A stretch of 6,178 nucleotides of DNA, from positions 1 to 6,178 of the forward strand of contig CAMCIP010000139.1 in assembly GCA_945874855.1 (NCBI GenBank), read 5' to 3'. Origin of the DNA: Brevundimonas vancanneytii (GTDB lineage Bacteria > Pseudomonadota > Alphaproteobacteria > Caulobacterales > Caulobacteraceae). Shown here piece after piece: positions 1 to 4,791 of the stretch (position 1 is its first letter; each line of letters starts with the position of its first letter). Both the position numbers and the translations under genes were made by a program. The notes under the pieces are model-generated. The model searched no databases. It saw only the letters and a list, made by a program, of their open reading frames with translations, and had not been told where the DNA came from.

Positions 1-321
1 GGACTTCACCTTGGCCGCCGCCATGTTCACGGCCTCGAGGCCGGAGGCGCAGAAGCGGTTGATCTGGACGCCGGCCACCGACTGGGCCCAGCCGGCGTTG
101 AGCACGGCGGTGCGGGCGATGTCGGCGCCCTGCTCGCCCACCGGCGAGACGCAGCCCAGGATGACGTCGTCGACGCGGGACGTGTCCAGTCCGTTGCGGT
201 CGCGCAGGGCTTCCAGCACCTGGGAGGCCAGGCTCAGGGCCGTGATCTCGTGCAGGCTGCCGTCCTTCTTGCCCTTGCCGCGCGGGGTGCGCACCGCATC
301 GTAGATATAGGCGTCGGTCAT
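1..321 (-). CDS. acetyl-CoA C-acetyltransferase / 3-ketoacyl-CoA thiolase, N-terminal part (truncated by window edge)
   Basis: The first 107 residues of a thiolase; the gene continues beyond base 1. Thiolases cleave 3-ketoacyl-CoA with CoA, or run the reverse condensation, in fatty-acid, branched-chain amino acid or polyhydroxyalkanoate metabolism in the cytoplasm. The N-terminus MTDAYIYDAVRTPRGKGK has the family's conserved 'aVRTPrG' strand. 'ILGCVSPVGEQGADIART' (residues 54-71) matches the usual thiolase region, and 'NRFCASGLEAVNMAA' (88-102) carries the nucleophilic cysteine, Cys91, that is acylated in catalysis. The start at 321 is supported by AGAGGA about 7-9 bases upstream on the minus strand and by homology starting at residue 1. 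The KGKKDGSLHE stretch resembles the alphaproteobacterial FadA-like branch that normally pairs with a FadB-type multifunctional enzyme, but that partner is not visible. The family is certain; the exact substrate is not. A LiuR-like operator candidate lies about 125 bp upstream. Confidence 0.93.
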   Translation of the reverse strand, partial: MTDAYIYDAVRTPRGKGKKDGSLHEITALSLASQVLEALRDRNGLDTSRVDDVILGCVSPVGEQGADIARTAVLNAGWAQSVAGVQINRFCASGLEAVNMAAAKVKS

Positions 322-361
322 GGGAGCATCCTCTTTATTGGGCCCTGCCGCTCGGCGCGCG

Positions 362-379
362 TTCCCGCTTTCGCGGGAA
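362..379. repeat. perfect 7-bp inverted repeat (hairpin) with TTTC loop
   Basis: TTCCCGC - TTTC - GCGGGAA forms a perfect 7-bp stem with a 4-base loop in the gap upstream of the thiolase gene. There is no T-run on either side, so it is not a typical intrinsic terminator. The core TTCCCGC/GCGGGAA resembles short palindromic repeats dispersed between genes in many proteobacterial genomes. I cannot count copies from one window. On the minus strand it would lie in the thiolase mRNA leader, about 40 bases before the start codon, if transcription starts near the operator candidate. Confidence 0.5.
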
Positions 380-443
380 TGGCGGACCTCGCTGCTTGAG
401 GGCGGGCGCAGGTGCTGAATCGAAACGTGGTCGCCAAAGACCC

Positions 444-464
444 TACGTTTACGTCAACGTCAAG
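444..464 (-). promoter_or_regulatory. LiuR-like (MerR-family) operator candidate upstream of the thiolase gene
   Basis: The plus strand reads TTTACGTCAACGTCAA at 448-463, an imperfect palindrome (half-sites TTTACGT and, on the other strand, TTGACGT, matching at 6 of 7 bases). ACGT cores at 445, 451 and 457 have a 6-bp period. This resembles the palindromes with ACGT cores described for LiuR, the MerR-family regulator of branched-chain amino acid and fatty-acid degradation in proteobacteria. The minus-strand TTGACG (463-458) could also act as a -35 element, but I see no good -10 at standard spacing, so I do not assign one. The only gene it can serve is the thiolase at 321, since the gene on the other side ends here. 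The assignment rests on motif resemblance and a metabolically fitting target. Confidence 0.45.
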
Positions 465-501
465 TAACGACTTCGCGGGGCCGCGCCTGCGGGCGTCGGA
501 A

Positions 502-520
502 CCGGGTCCGTCCGGCCCGG
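502..520 (-). terminator. weak hairpin just after the sugar dehydrogenase stop codon
   Basis: CCGGG (502-506) and CCCGG (516-520) can pair across a 9-base loop directly downstream of the minus-strand dehydrogenase stop codon. Only two T residues follow on that strand, so it lacks the U-tract of a strong intrinsic terminator. Position is the main argument; in DNA this GC-rich a 5-bp stem can arise by chance. Confidence 0.25.
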
Positions 521-521
521 G

Positions 522-1745
522 TCAGCCGCCGGTCGAGAGCCGCACCAGCTTGCCGTTCGGCTCGTCGGTGATGACCCAGACGGCGCCGTCGGGGCCGACG
601 GCGACGTCGCGGATACGCTCGCCCAGATCGGTCAGCAGGCGTTCCTCGCCGACGACCCGGCCGTCCGCGATCACAAGGCGGGCGATGTGCTTGTCGCGCA
701 TGACCGCGACCAGCAGGTTGCCGCGCCAGTCCGGGAACATGGCTCCGTCATAGACGGTCAGATTGCCGGGCGCGCCCGACGGGTCCCAGTAGTAGACGGG
801 CTGCTCCACGCCCTCGCGGGCCGTGAGGCCCTCGCCCACCGGGGTGCCGCGATATTCGATGCCATAGGTCACCTCCGGCCAGCCGTAGTTGAGGCCGGGC
901 CGGATCCGGTTGAGCTCGTCGCCGCCGCGCGGACCGTGCTCCACGGTCCAGACCGTGCCGTCGGCGGCGATGGCGACGCCCTGGGGGTTCCGGTGCCCCC
1001 AGGACCAGATCTCCGGCAGGGCCCCGGCGCGGCCGACGAAGGGATTGTCGCCCGGCACCGTGCCGTCCGGGCCGATCCGCAGCGTCTTGCCATAGTGGGA
1101 GCCCAGATCCTGGGCCTGGCCGCGGACGGGCGCGTCCGATCGCTCGCCCACGGTGACGAACAGATGGCCGTCCGGCCCAAAGGCAAGGGCCGAGCCATAG
1201 TGTTTGTCGCCGTCATAGGCCGGCACGGCCCGCAGGATGACCTGCACATTCTCGACCCGGGCGCCGTCTTCCGACAGGCGGCCGCGCGCCACAGTCGTGC
1301 CATTGCCGCCCTCGCGGGGCTCGGCATAACTCCAGAAGATCGTCCGGTCGCGGGCGAAGCCGGGCGACAGGATCACGTCCAGCAGGCCGCCCTGGCCGCG
1401 CGCGTCCACTGCGGGCAGGCCCTGGATCGGCTCGCCGACCTGGCCCCCGGCGGTGATGATCCGCAGCCGGCCGGGCCGCTCGGTGACCAGCCAGCGGCCG
1501 TCGGGCAGCAGGGCCAGGCCCCAGGGCTCGACGAGGCCGGAGGCGACCACGGCATGGGTCAGGCCCGCCCCGGTCCGCACGCCCGGCGCGCGGGTCTGGC
1601 CGGGGAAGGCCGGTCGCTGGTCGGGCGCGTTGGCCGCCCGGGTCTCGACGGGGGCTCCGGCCGCGGCGGGGGCGGGATCCTGGGCGGCGCCCTGGCCGCA
1701 GGAGGCCAGGAGGGCGGCGATCGAGGCGGCGGCGAGACGAATCAT
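522..1745 (-). CDS. PQQ-dependent aldose sugar dehydrogenase, lipoprotein form
   Basis: A 407-residue member of the glucose/sorbosone dehydrogenase family (six-bladed beta-propeller, as in soluble GdhB and E. coli YliI/Asd). These enzymes oxidise aldose sugars in the periplasm with pyrroloquinoline quinone and calcium. Residues 1-16 are a lipoprotein signal (MIRLAAASIAALLASC) with Cys16 as the lipidation site, followed by an Ala/Pro-rich linker to about residue 60. Propeller landmarks are PWGLALLPDG (74-83), GQGGLLDV (117-124), KHYGSALAF (181-189, His182 probable catalytic base), HRNPQG (251-256), EHGPRGGDELN (269-279), NYGWP (286-290) and GERIRD (375-380), whose arginines fit the PQQ-carboxylate site. 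I chose the start at 1745 over an in-frame one at 1808: it opens directly on the signal peptide and has AGGAG 8 bases upstream, whereas the longer form adds a polar leader in front of the signal. PQQ supply in this organism is unknown; substrate unassigned. Confidence 0.92.
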   Translation of the reverse strand: MIRLAAASIAALLASCGQGAAQDPAPAAAGAPVETRAANAPDQRPAFPGQTRAPGVRTGAGLTHAVVASGLVEPWGLALLPDGRWLVTERPGRLRIITAGGQVGEPIQGLPAVDARGQGGLLDVILSPGFARDRTIFWSYAEPREGGNGTTVARGRLSEDGARVENVQVILRAVPAYDGDKHYGSALAFGPDGHLFVTVGERSDAPVRGQAQDLGSHYGKTLRIGPDGTVPGDNPFVGRAGALPEIWSWGHRNPQGVAIAADGTVWTVEHGPRGGDELNRIRPGLNYGWPEVTYGIEYRGTPVGEGLTAREGVEQPVYYWDPSGAPGNLTVYDGAMFPDWRGNLLVAVMRDKHIARLVIADGRVVGEERLLTDLGERIRDVAVGPDGAVWVITDEPNGKLVRLSTGG

Positions 1746-1856
1746 GAAGCGGGCTCCTGGCGACGGGGCGATGCAGGGCAAACTCGTGGCCGAGCGTTCG
1801 GTTCGCAAGAGGGCCCTTGGTCGCTGCCGACGCGGCCGGAGAGGCGCGCATCGCGC

Positions 1857-1885
1857 TTGAACCGGGGGGCGAGCGGCGATATAGG
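1857..1885 (+). promoter_or_regulatory. sigma70-type promoter for the tRNA gene
   Basis: TTGAAC (1857-1862), a 17-bp spacer and TATAGG (1880-1885) match the -35/-10 consensus well. Transcription would start near 1891-1893, giving a leader of about 35 bases before the tRNA. The segment between the -10 and the start is G/C-rich, as in stringently controlled stable-RNA promoters. The leader could fold a GC-rich hairpin (1903-1907 with 1913-1917, extended by 1897-1901 with 1918-1922 past a bulged G1902). Confidence 0.6.
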
Positions 1886-1926
1886 CCTCGATCCTTCGCG
1901 CGGCCCGGGTTTCGGGCGCGCGCCGG

Positions 1927-2003
1927 GGCTGGGTAGCTCAGCTGGTTAGAGCGGTGGATTCATAACCCACAGGTCGGCGGTTCGAGCCCGCCCCCAGCCA
2001 CCA
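1927..2003 (+). tRNA. tRNA-Met (anticodon CAT), probably elongator
   Basis: A complete cloverleaf of 77 bases with encoded CCA. The acceptor stem GGCTGGG (1927-1933) pairs with CCCAGCC (1993-1999), followed by discriminator A2000 and CCA. The D arm is GCTC/GAGC (1936-1939, 1949-1952). The anticodon loop TTCATAA (1959-1965) has CAT at 1961-1963. The T arm is GGCGG-TTCGAGC-CCGCC (1976-1992). The paired first base (G1-C72) argues against initiator tRNA. CAT is also the gene-level anticodon of the lysidine-modified isoleucine tRNA, which I consider less likely from the body sequence but cannot exclude. The anticodon stem closes with an A-C apposition (1958/1966, positions 31-39); the other four pairs are canonical. 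Confidence 0.95.
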
Positions 2004-2028
2004 ATGCCGTGACCGGGGCCGGTGCGAA

Positions 2029-2412
2029 TCATCCGCGCTGTCGGCAGGTCTGGCGGATGCGGATGACCATGCTGCGCTCGCCGGCCTCGCTGGCCAGGTC
2101 GCGCGCCTCGCGGCACTTGCCCTGTTCGATCAGGGCCGAGACACGGCGCGCGAGATCCATGCGCTCGGCGCCATACTCCGCCTCAAGCTCTTCGGGCGAC
2201 GGCAGACGCGCGCGGCGCTGCTCCTCGGACTCGAAGCGCCAGGACTGCTCCCCCTCGGTCAGCCGTCCGACGGCGCCGCCGGTCTGCTGCTGGTAGGAGC
2301 CAGGCGGCACGCCGCCGCCGCCGCCGCCGCCGCCGCCGGGCGTCTGGGCCAGGGCCGCGCCGGCCGCCAGGGTCGTCGCCGTGAAGATCATGATCGCCAG
2401 ACTGCGTCGCAT
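2029..2412 (-). CDS. small secreted protein of unknown function with polyglycine tract
   Basis: A 127-residue protein I do not recognise. Residues 1-22 form a clear Sec signal peptide (MRRSLAIMIF..., hydrophobic core, AALA before Gln23), so it should reach the periplasm. A run of nine glycines (26-34) follows, then a Pro/Gln-rich linker, an acidic and charged stretch (52-85), and a predicted helical C-terminal part (about 84-125) containing the only two cysteines of the mature protein, Cys100 and Cys123. These could form a disulfide closing a helical hairpin, which is inference. The start at 2412 has AGGGAG 7 bases upstream. The gene lies 87 bp downstream of tlpA on the same strand, so co-transcription is possible, and a thiol oxidoreductase next to a two-cysteine secreted protein is suggestive but no more. 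The stop lies 25 bp from the oppositely oriented tRNA gene. Confidence 0.82.
   Translation of the reverse strand: MRRSLAIMIFTATTLAAGAALAQTPGGGGGGGGGVPPGSYQQQTGGAVGRLTEGEQSWRFESEEQRRARLPSPEELEAEYGAERMDLARRVSALIEQGKCREARDLASEAGERSMVIRIRQTCRQRG
2311..2337. repeat. (GCC)9 trinucleotide microsatellite
   Basis: Nine uninterrupted GCC units, read as nine GGC glycine codons on the minus strand within the small secreted protein. Synonymous glycine codons are not mixed in, so the tract is a true DNA-level repeat. Slippage would add or remove glycines without shifting the frame. Confidence 0.95.
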
Positions 2413-2499
2413 GGGTCGCTCCCTGTCCGTCGCCGGACTCCGTCACCAGGACGGCAGAATGTCACATGAGCCGCGACCTGCAACCCCTGCGGGCCCGGC

Positions 2500-3117
2500 T
2501 CAGGCCCTCTCGGCCAGCAGGGCGTCGATCAGGGCGCGGGCCTCGGGTCCCGCCCAGTCGGCCTCGCCCACATACCAGGCGCGGATGCGGCCCTGACGGT
2601 CGAGGACGACCGTCTGCGGCATCTGGCTCTCGCCCGGCAGGACGAAGGGCAGTTTGAACGCCGAGTCCGCATAGAAGGGCAGCGGCTCGTGCACATCCAT
2701 GAAGCTGAGCGCGTCGGCGGCGCGTTCCGGCACATCGACATTGATGGGCAGGACCAGCAGCTCCCTGCCCTCATAGGCCTTGGCCAGGGCCTGAAGGGTC
2801 GGCATTTCGGTGACGCAGGGCGCGCACCACATGGCCCAGAGATTGACCACCACCACCTTGCCCCGGAAGTCGGCGAAGCGGGCGTCGGCGCCCTCGCGCG
2901 TCTTGAAGACATAGTCGGGCGCGACCGGGGTCTCGGCGGGGGTATGCAGACGCTTCATGCGGCCGACGGCGAACCGCGCCAGCTCGCTCTTTTCCGCCTC
3001 GTCCGGGCCCGCCGCTTTGAACAGGGCGTCGGGTTTGGCATACAGCAGCGCGCCCCCGGCCGTGCCGAGGATCAGCACGCCCGCGATCGCCGCAATCGCC
3101 GCCCTGGACAGCTTCAT
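2500..3117 (-). CDS. tlpA: TlpA-family thiol-disulfide oxidoreductase, membrane-anchored
   Basis: A 205-residue thioredoxin-fold protein. Residues 6-27 are an uncleaved-looking hydrophobic anchor (AAIAAIAGVLILGTAGG), placing the domain in the periplasm. The thioredoxin-like domain covers about 65-203: the strand VVVVNLWAMW leads into the redox motif Cys98-Ala-Pro-Cys101, and Pro167 (in SQMPQTVVLD) is the probable cis-proline beside it. The C-terminal GEADWAGPEARALIDALL matches the typical TlpA ending. TlpA proteins act as reductants in the periplasm, for example for cytochrome oxidase copper-site assembly in Bradyrhizobium; the client here is unknown. The start at 3117 gives the complete anchor, although the upstream region (GGGGCG) is a poor ribosome site. 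It is divergent from argH, and its leader contains a terminator-like hairpin. Confidence 0.93.
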   Translation of the reverse strand: MKLSRAAIAAIAGVLILGTAGGALLYAKPDALFKAAGPDEAEKSELARFAVGRMKRLHTPAETPVAPDYVFKTREGADARFADFRGKVVVVNLWAMWCAPCVTEMPTLQALAKAYEGRELLVLPINVDVPERAADALSFMDVHEPLPFYADSAFKLPFVLPGESQMPQTVVLDRQGRIRAWYVGEADWAGPEARALIDALLAERA

Positions 3118-3146
3118 GACCGACGCCCCGCCCGCAGATGCCGCAC

Positions 3147-3171
3147 AAAAAGCCCCTCCGAAGGCGGAAGG
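3147..3171 (-). terminator. intrinsic-terminator-like hairpin in the tlpA/argH divergent gap
   Basis: On the minus strand CCTTCCG (3171-3165), loop CCTT, and CGGAGGG (3160-3154) form a 7-bp stem with one G-U wobble, followed by GC and five T residues (3151-3147). On the plus strand the same stem has a C-A mismatch and no U-tract, so the signal is directional. It would stop transcription arriving from inside argH in antisense, or act as an attenuator if the tlpA promoter lies further upstream. The U-tract ends 29 bp before the tlpA start codon. Confidence 0.5.
3166..3171 (+). promoter_or_regulatory. ribosome binding site favouring the shorter argH start
   Basis: GGAAGG ends 7 bases before the ATG at 3179. 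The competing ATG at 3116 has only GGA at similar spacing. The site overlaps one arm of the 3154-3171 hairpin, so folding of the argH leader could partly hide it. Confidence 0.5.
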
Positions 3172-3178
3172 TCAAGAC

Positions 3179-4546
3179 ATGTGGGGCGGACGCTTCTCCC
3201 AGAAGCCCGCCGAGGTCATGCAGGCGATCAACGTCTCGATCGGCGTGGACCGCCGTCTGTGGGCCCAGGACCTGGCCGGATCGGAGGCCCACTGCACCAT
3301 GCTGGCGGCGCGGGGCATCCTGCGCCGGGAGGATGCCGAGGCCATCCTGGGCGGGCTTCAGACCATCCGTGGCGAGATCGCGGCGGGGACCTTTCCCTTC
3401 CGCGACCAGTATGAGGACATCCACATGAATGTGGAGGCGCGGCTGGCCGAGCTGATCGGCGAGCCGGCCGGGCGGCTGCACACCGCGCGCAGCCGCAACG
3501 ACCAGGTCGCGACCGATTTCCGCCTGTGGGTGCGCGACGCCTGCGACGCCGCGGCGGCCGGGCTGGAGGCGCTGCAGCGGGCCCTGCTGGTCCAGGCCGC
3601 CGCCCATGCCGATGCCCTGATGCCGGGCTTCACCCATCTGCAGCCCGCCCAGCCGGTCACCCTGGGCCACCATCTGATGGCCTATGTCGAGATGTTCGGC
3701 CGCGACGCCGGCCGGTTCCGCGACGCCCGCGCCCGGATGAACGAGTGCCCGCTGGGGGCCGCGGCCCTGGCGGGGTCGCCCTTTCCGATCGACCGGCACA
3801 TGACGGCGGCAGCGCTGGGCTTCGACCGGCCGATGGCCAATTCGCTGGACGCCGTCTCGGACCGCGACTTCGCGCTGGAGGCCCTGTCGGCGGCGGCCAT
3901 CGCGGCCGGGCACCTGTCGCGGCTGGGCGAGGAGATGGTGATCTGGATGACGCCCCAGTTCGGCTTCGTCTCCCTGCCCGACGCCCTGACCACCGGCAGT
4001 TCCATCATGCCGCAGAAGCGCAATCCGGACGCGGCGGAACTGGTGCGGGCCAAGACCGGGCGGATCACCGGGGCGCTGGTGGCCCTGCTGACGGTGATGA
4101 AGGGCCTGCCGCTGGCCTATTCCAAGGACATGCAGGAGGACAAGCCGCCGGTGTTCGAGGCCTTTGACGCCCTGGGACTGGCGGTCTCGGCCATGACGGC
4201 CATGGTCGCGGCGCTGCAGCCGAACCGGGCGCGGTTGGCGGCGGCGGCGGGGGCGGGCTTTTCGACGGCCACGGACCTGGCAGACTGGCTGGTGCGCGAG
4301 CTGGATCTGCCGTTCCGTCGCGCACACCATGTGACGGGCGCGGCGGTGAAGCGGGCCGAGGCCCTGGGCGTGGGCCTGGAGCAACTGCCGCTGCACGAAA
4401 TGCAGGCGATCGAGCCGCGCATCACCGAGGCCGTTTACAAGGTGCTGTCGCCTGAGGCTTCGTGCGCCAGCCGCACCGGTTTCGGCGGCACGGCGCCGGA
4501 AGCGGTCCGCGCGCGCATTGAAGAGTGGAAGTCGCGCCTCGCATGA
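3179..4546 (+). CDS. argH: argininosuccinate lyase
   Basis: Splits argininosuccinate into arginine and fumarate, the last step of arginine synthesis, as a cytoplasmic homotetramer whose active sites are built from three subunits. The 455-residue product opens with MWGGRF, the family's usual N-terminus. It shows HTARSRNDQ (101-109), GFTHLQPAQP (150-159, His153 the expected active-site histidine) and the fumarase/aspartase superfamily signature GSSIMPQKRNPD (273-284), with Ser275 the probable catalytic base. Length matches the family (E. coli 457). An in-frame ATG at 3116 would add 21 residues. I prefer 3179 because of its better ribosome site, because about 9 of the 21 extra codons end in A or T (rare in the rest of the gene), and because a terminator-like element fills that stretch. 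Many alphaproteobacterial ArgH proteins do carry short N-terminal extensions, so 3116 remains possible. It heads an apparent argH-lipoprotein-lysA operon. Confidence 0.97.
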   Translation: MWGGRFSQKPAEVMQAINVSIGVDRRLWAQDLAGSEAHCTMLAARGILRREDAEAILGGLQTIRGEIAAGTFPFRDQYEDIHMNVEARLAELIGEPAGRLHTARSRNDQVATDFRLWVRDACDAAAAGLEALQRALLVQAAAHADALMPGFTHLQPAQPVTLGHHLMAYVEMFGRDAGRFRDARARMNECPLGAAALAGSPFPIDRHMTAAALGFDRPMANSLDAVSDRDFALEALSAAAIAAGHLSRLGEEMVIWMTPQFGFVSLPDALTTGSSIMPQKRNPDAAELVRAKTGRITGALVALLTVMKGLPLAYSKDMQEDKPPVFEAFDALGLAVSAMTAMVAALQPNRARLAAAAGAGFSTATDLADWLVRELDLPFRRAHHVTGAAVKRAEALGVGLEQLPLHEMQAIEPRITEAVYKVLSPEASCASRTGFGGTAPEAVRARIEEWKSRLA

Positions 4547-4788
4547 CCCGCATCCCGACCCGCCCCCTCGTCCTGATCCTGGCCGCCGGCCTGGCCCTGT
4601 CGGCTTGCGGCCGGATGGCCGATCTGGAGGCCCCGCCGGCGCGCCAGACCGAGCGCGCGCCGCGTGACGCCGGCGCCGACCCGCTGCCCGAGCCGGCGAC
4701 GCAGAACCGTTCGTCCAACCAGATCCCGATCGATGGGGGGCCGAACAACCCCTATCGCGGCACGGGCAATCCGTTCTCCGGGCAGTAG
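4543..4788 (+). CDS. small LptM-like lipoprotein
   Basis: An 81-residue lipoprotein. Residues 1-22 are a lipoprotein signal (RPLVLILAAGLALSAC), with the lipobox LSAC and Cys22. The mature start CGRMADLEAPP resembles the CG(K/R)xGxLxxPP start of the LptM/YifL group of short lipoproteins. The rest is Pro/Asn/Gly-rich and probably disordered (IPIDGGPNNPYRG near the end). E. coli LptM (YifL) is reported to help the LptD-LptE LPS translocon mature, and small lipoproteins of this type are commonly encoded next to lysA in proteobacteria. Its ATG overlaps the argH stop (ATGA, 4543-4546), which fixes the start and implies translational coupling; an in-frame ATG at 4525 inside argH would put a charged leader before the signal. 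Lipoprotein status is well supported; the LptM function is inference from the motif and position. Confidence 0.85.
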   Translation: MTRIPTRPLVLILAAGLALSACGRMADLEAPPARQTERAPRDAGADPLPEPATQNRSSNQIPIDGGPNNPYRGTGNPFSGQ

Positions 4789-4791
4789 GCC

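Noticed and set aside
1746..1808. Longer N-terminus for the sugar dehydrogenase (start at 1808)
   Set aside because: It would put about 21 polar residues before a textbook lipoprotein signal, while the start at 1745 has AGGAG at good spacing.
687..1949. 420-codon open frame on the plus strand opposite the sugar dehydrogenase
   Set aside because: Antisense shadow of a well-supported gene; it also runs into the tRNA, and the product looks like compositionally biased filler.
2012..2023. ACCGGGGCCGGT palindrome after the tRNA as a terminator
   Set aside because: Only a 4-bp stem is possible with a realistic loop, and no T-run follows on either strand.
2468..2501. GAGCCG/CGGCTC inverted repeat at the tlpA stop codon
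   Set aside because: A 6-bp stem around a 22-base interior with mismatches and no T-run; such pairs are common by chance in this composition.
3017..3046. TTGAAC-N18-TACAGC as an argH promoter inside tlpA
   Set aside because: The -35 is acceptable but the -10 matches poorly, and the bases are fully explained as tlpA coding sequence. Needs start-site data.
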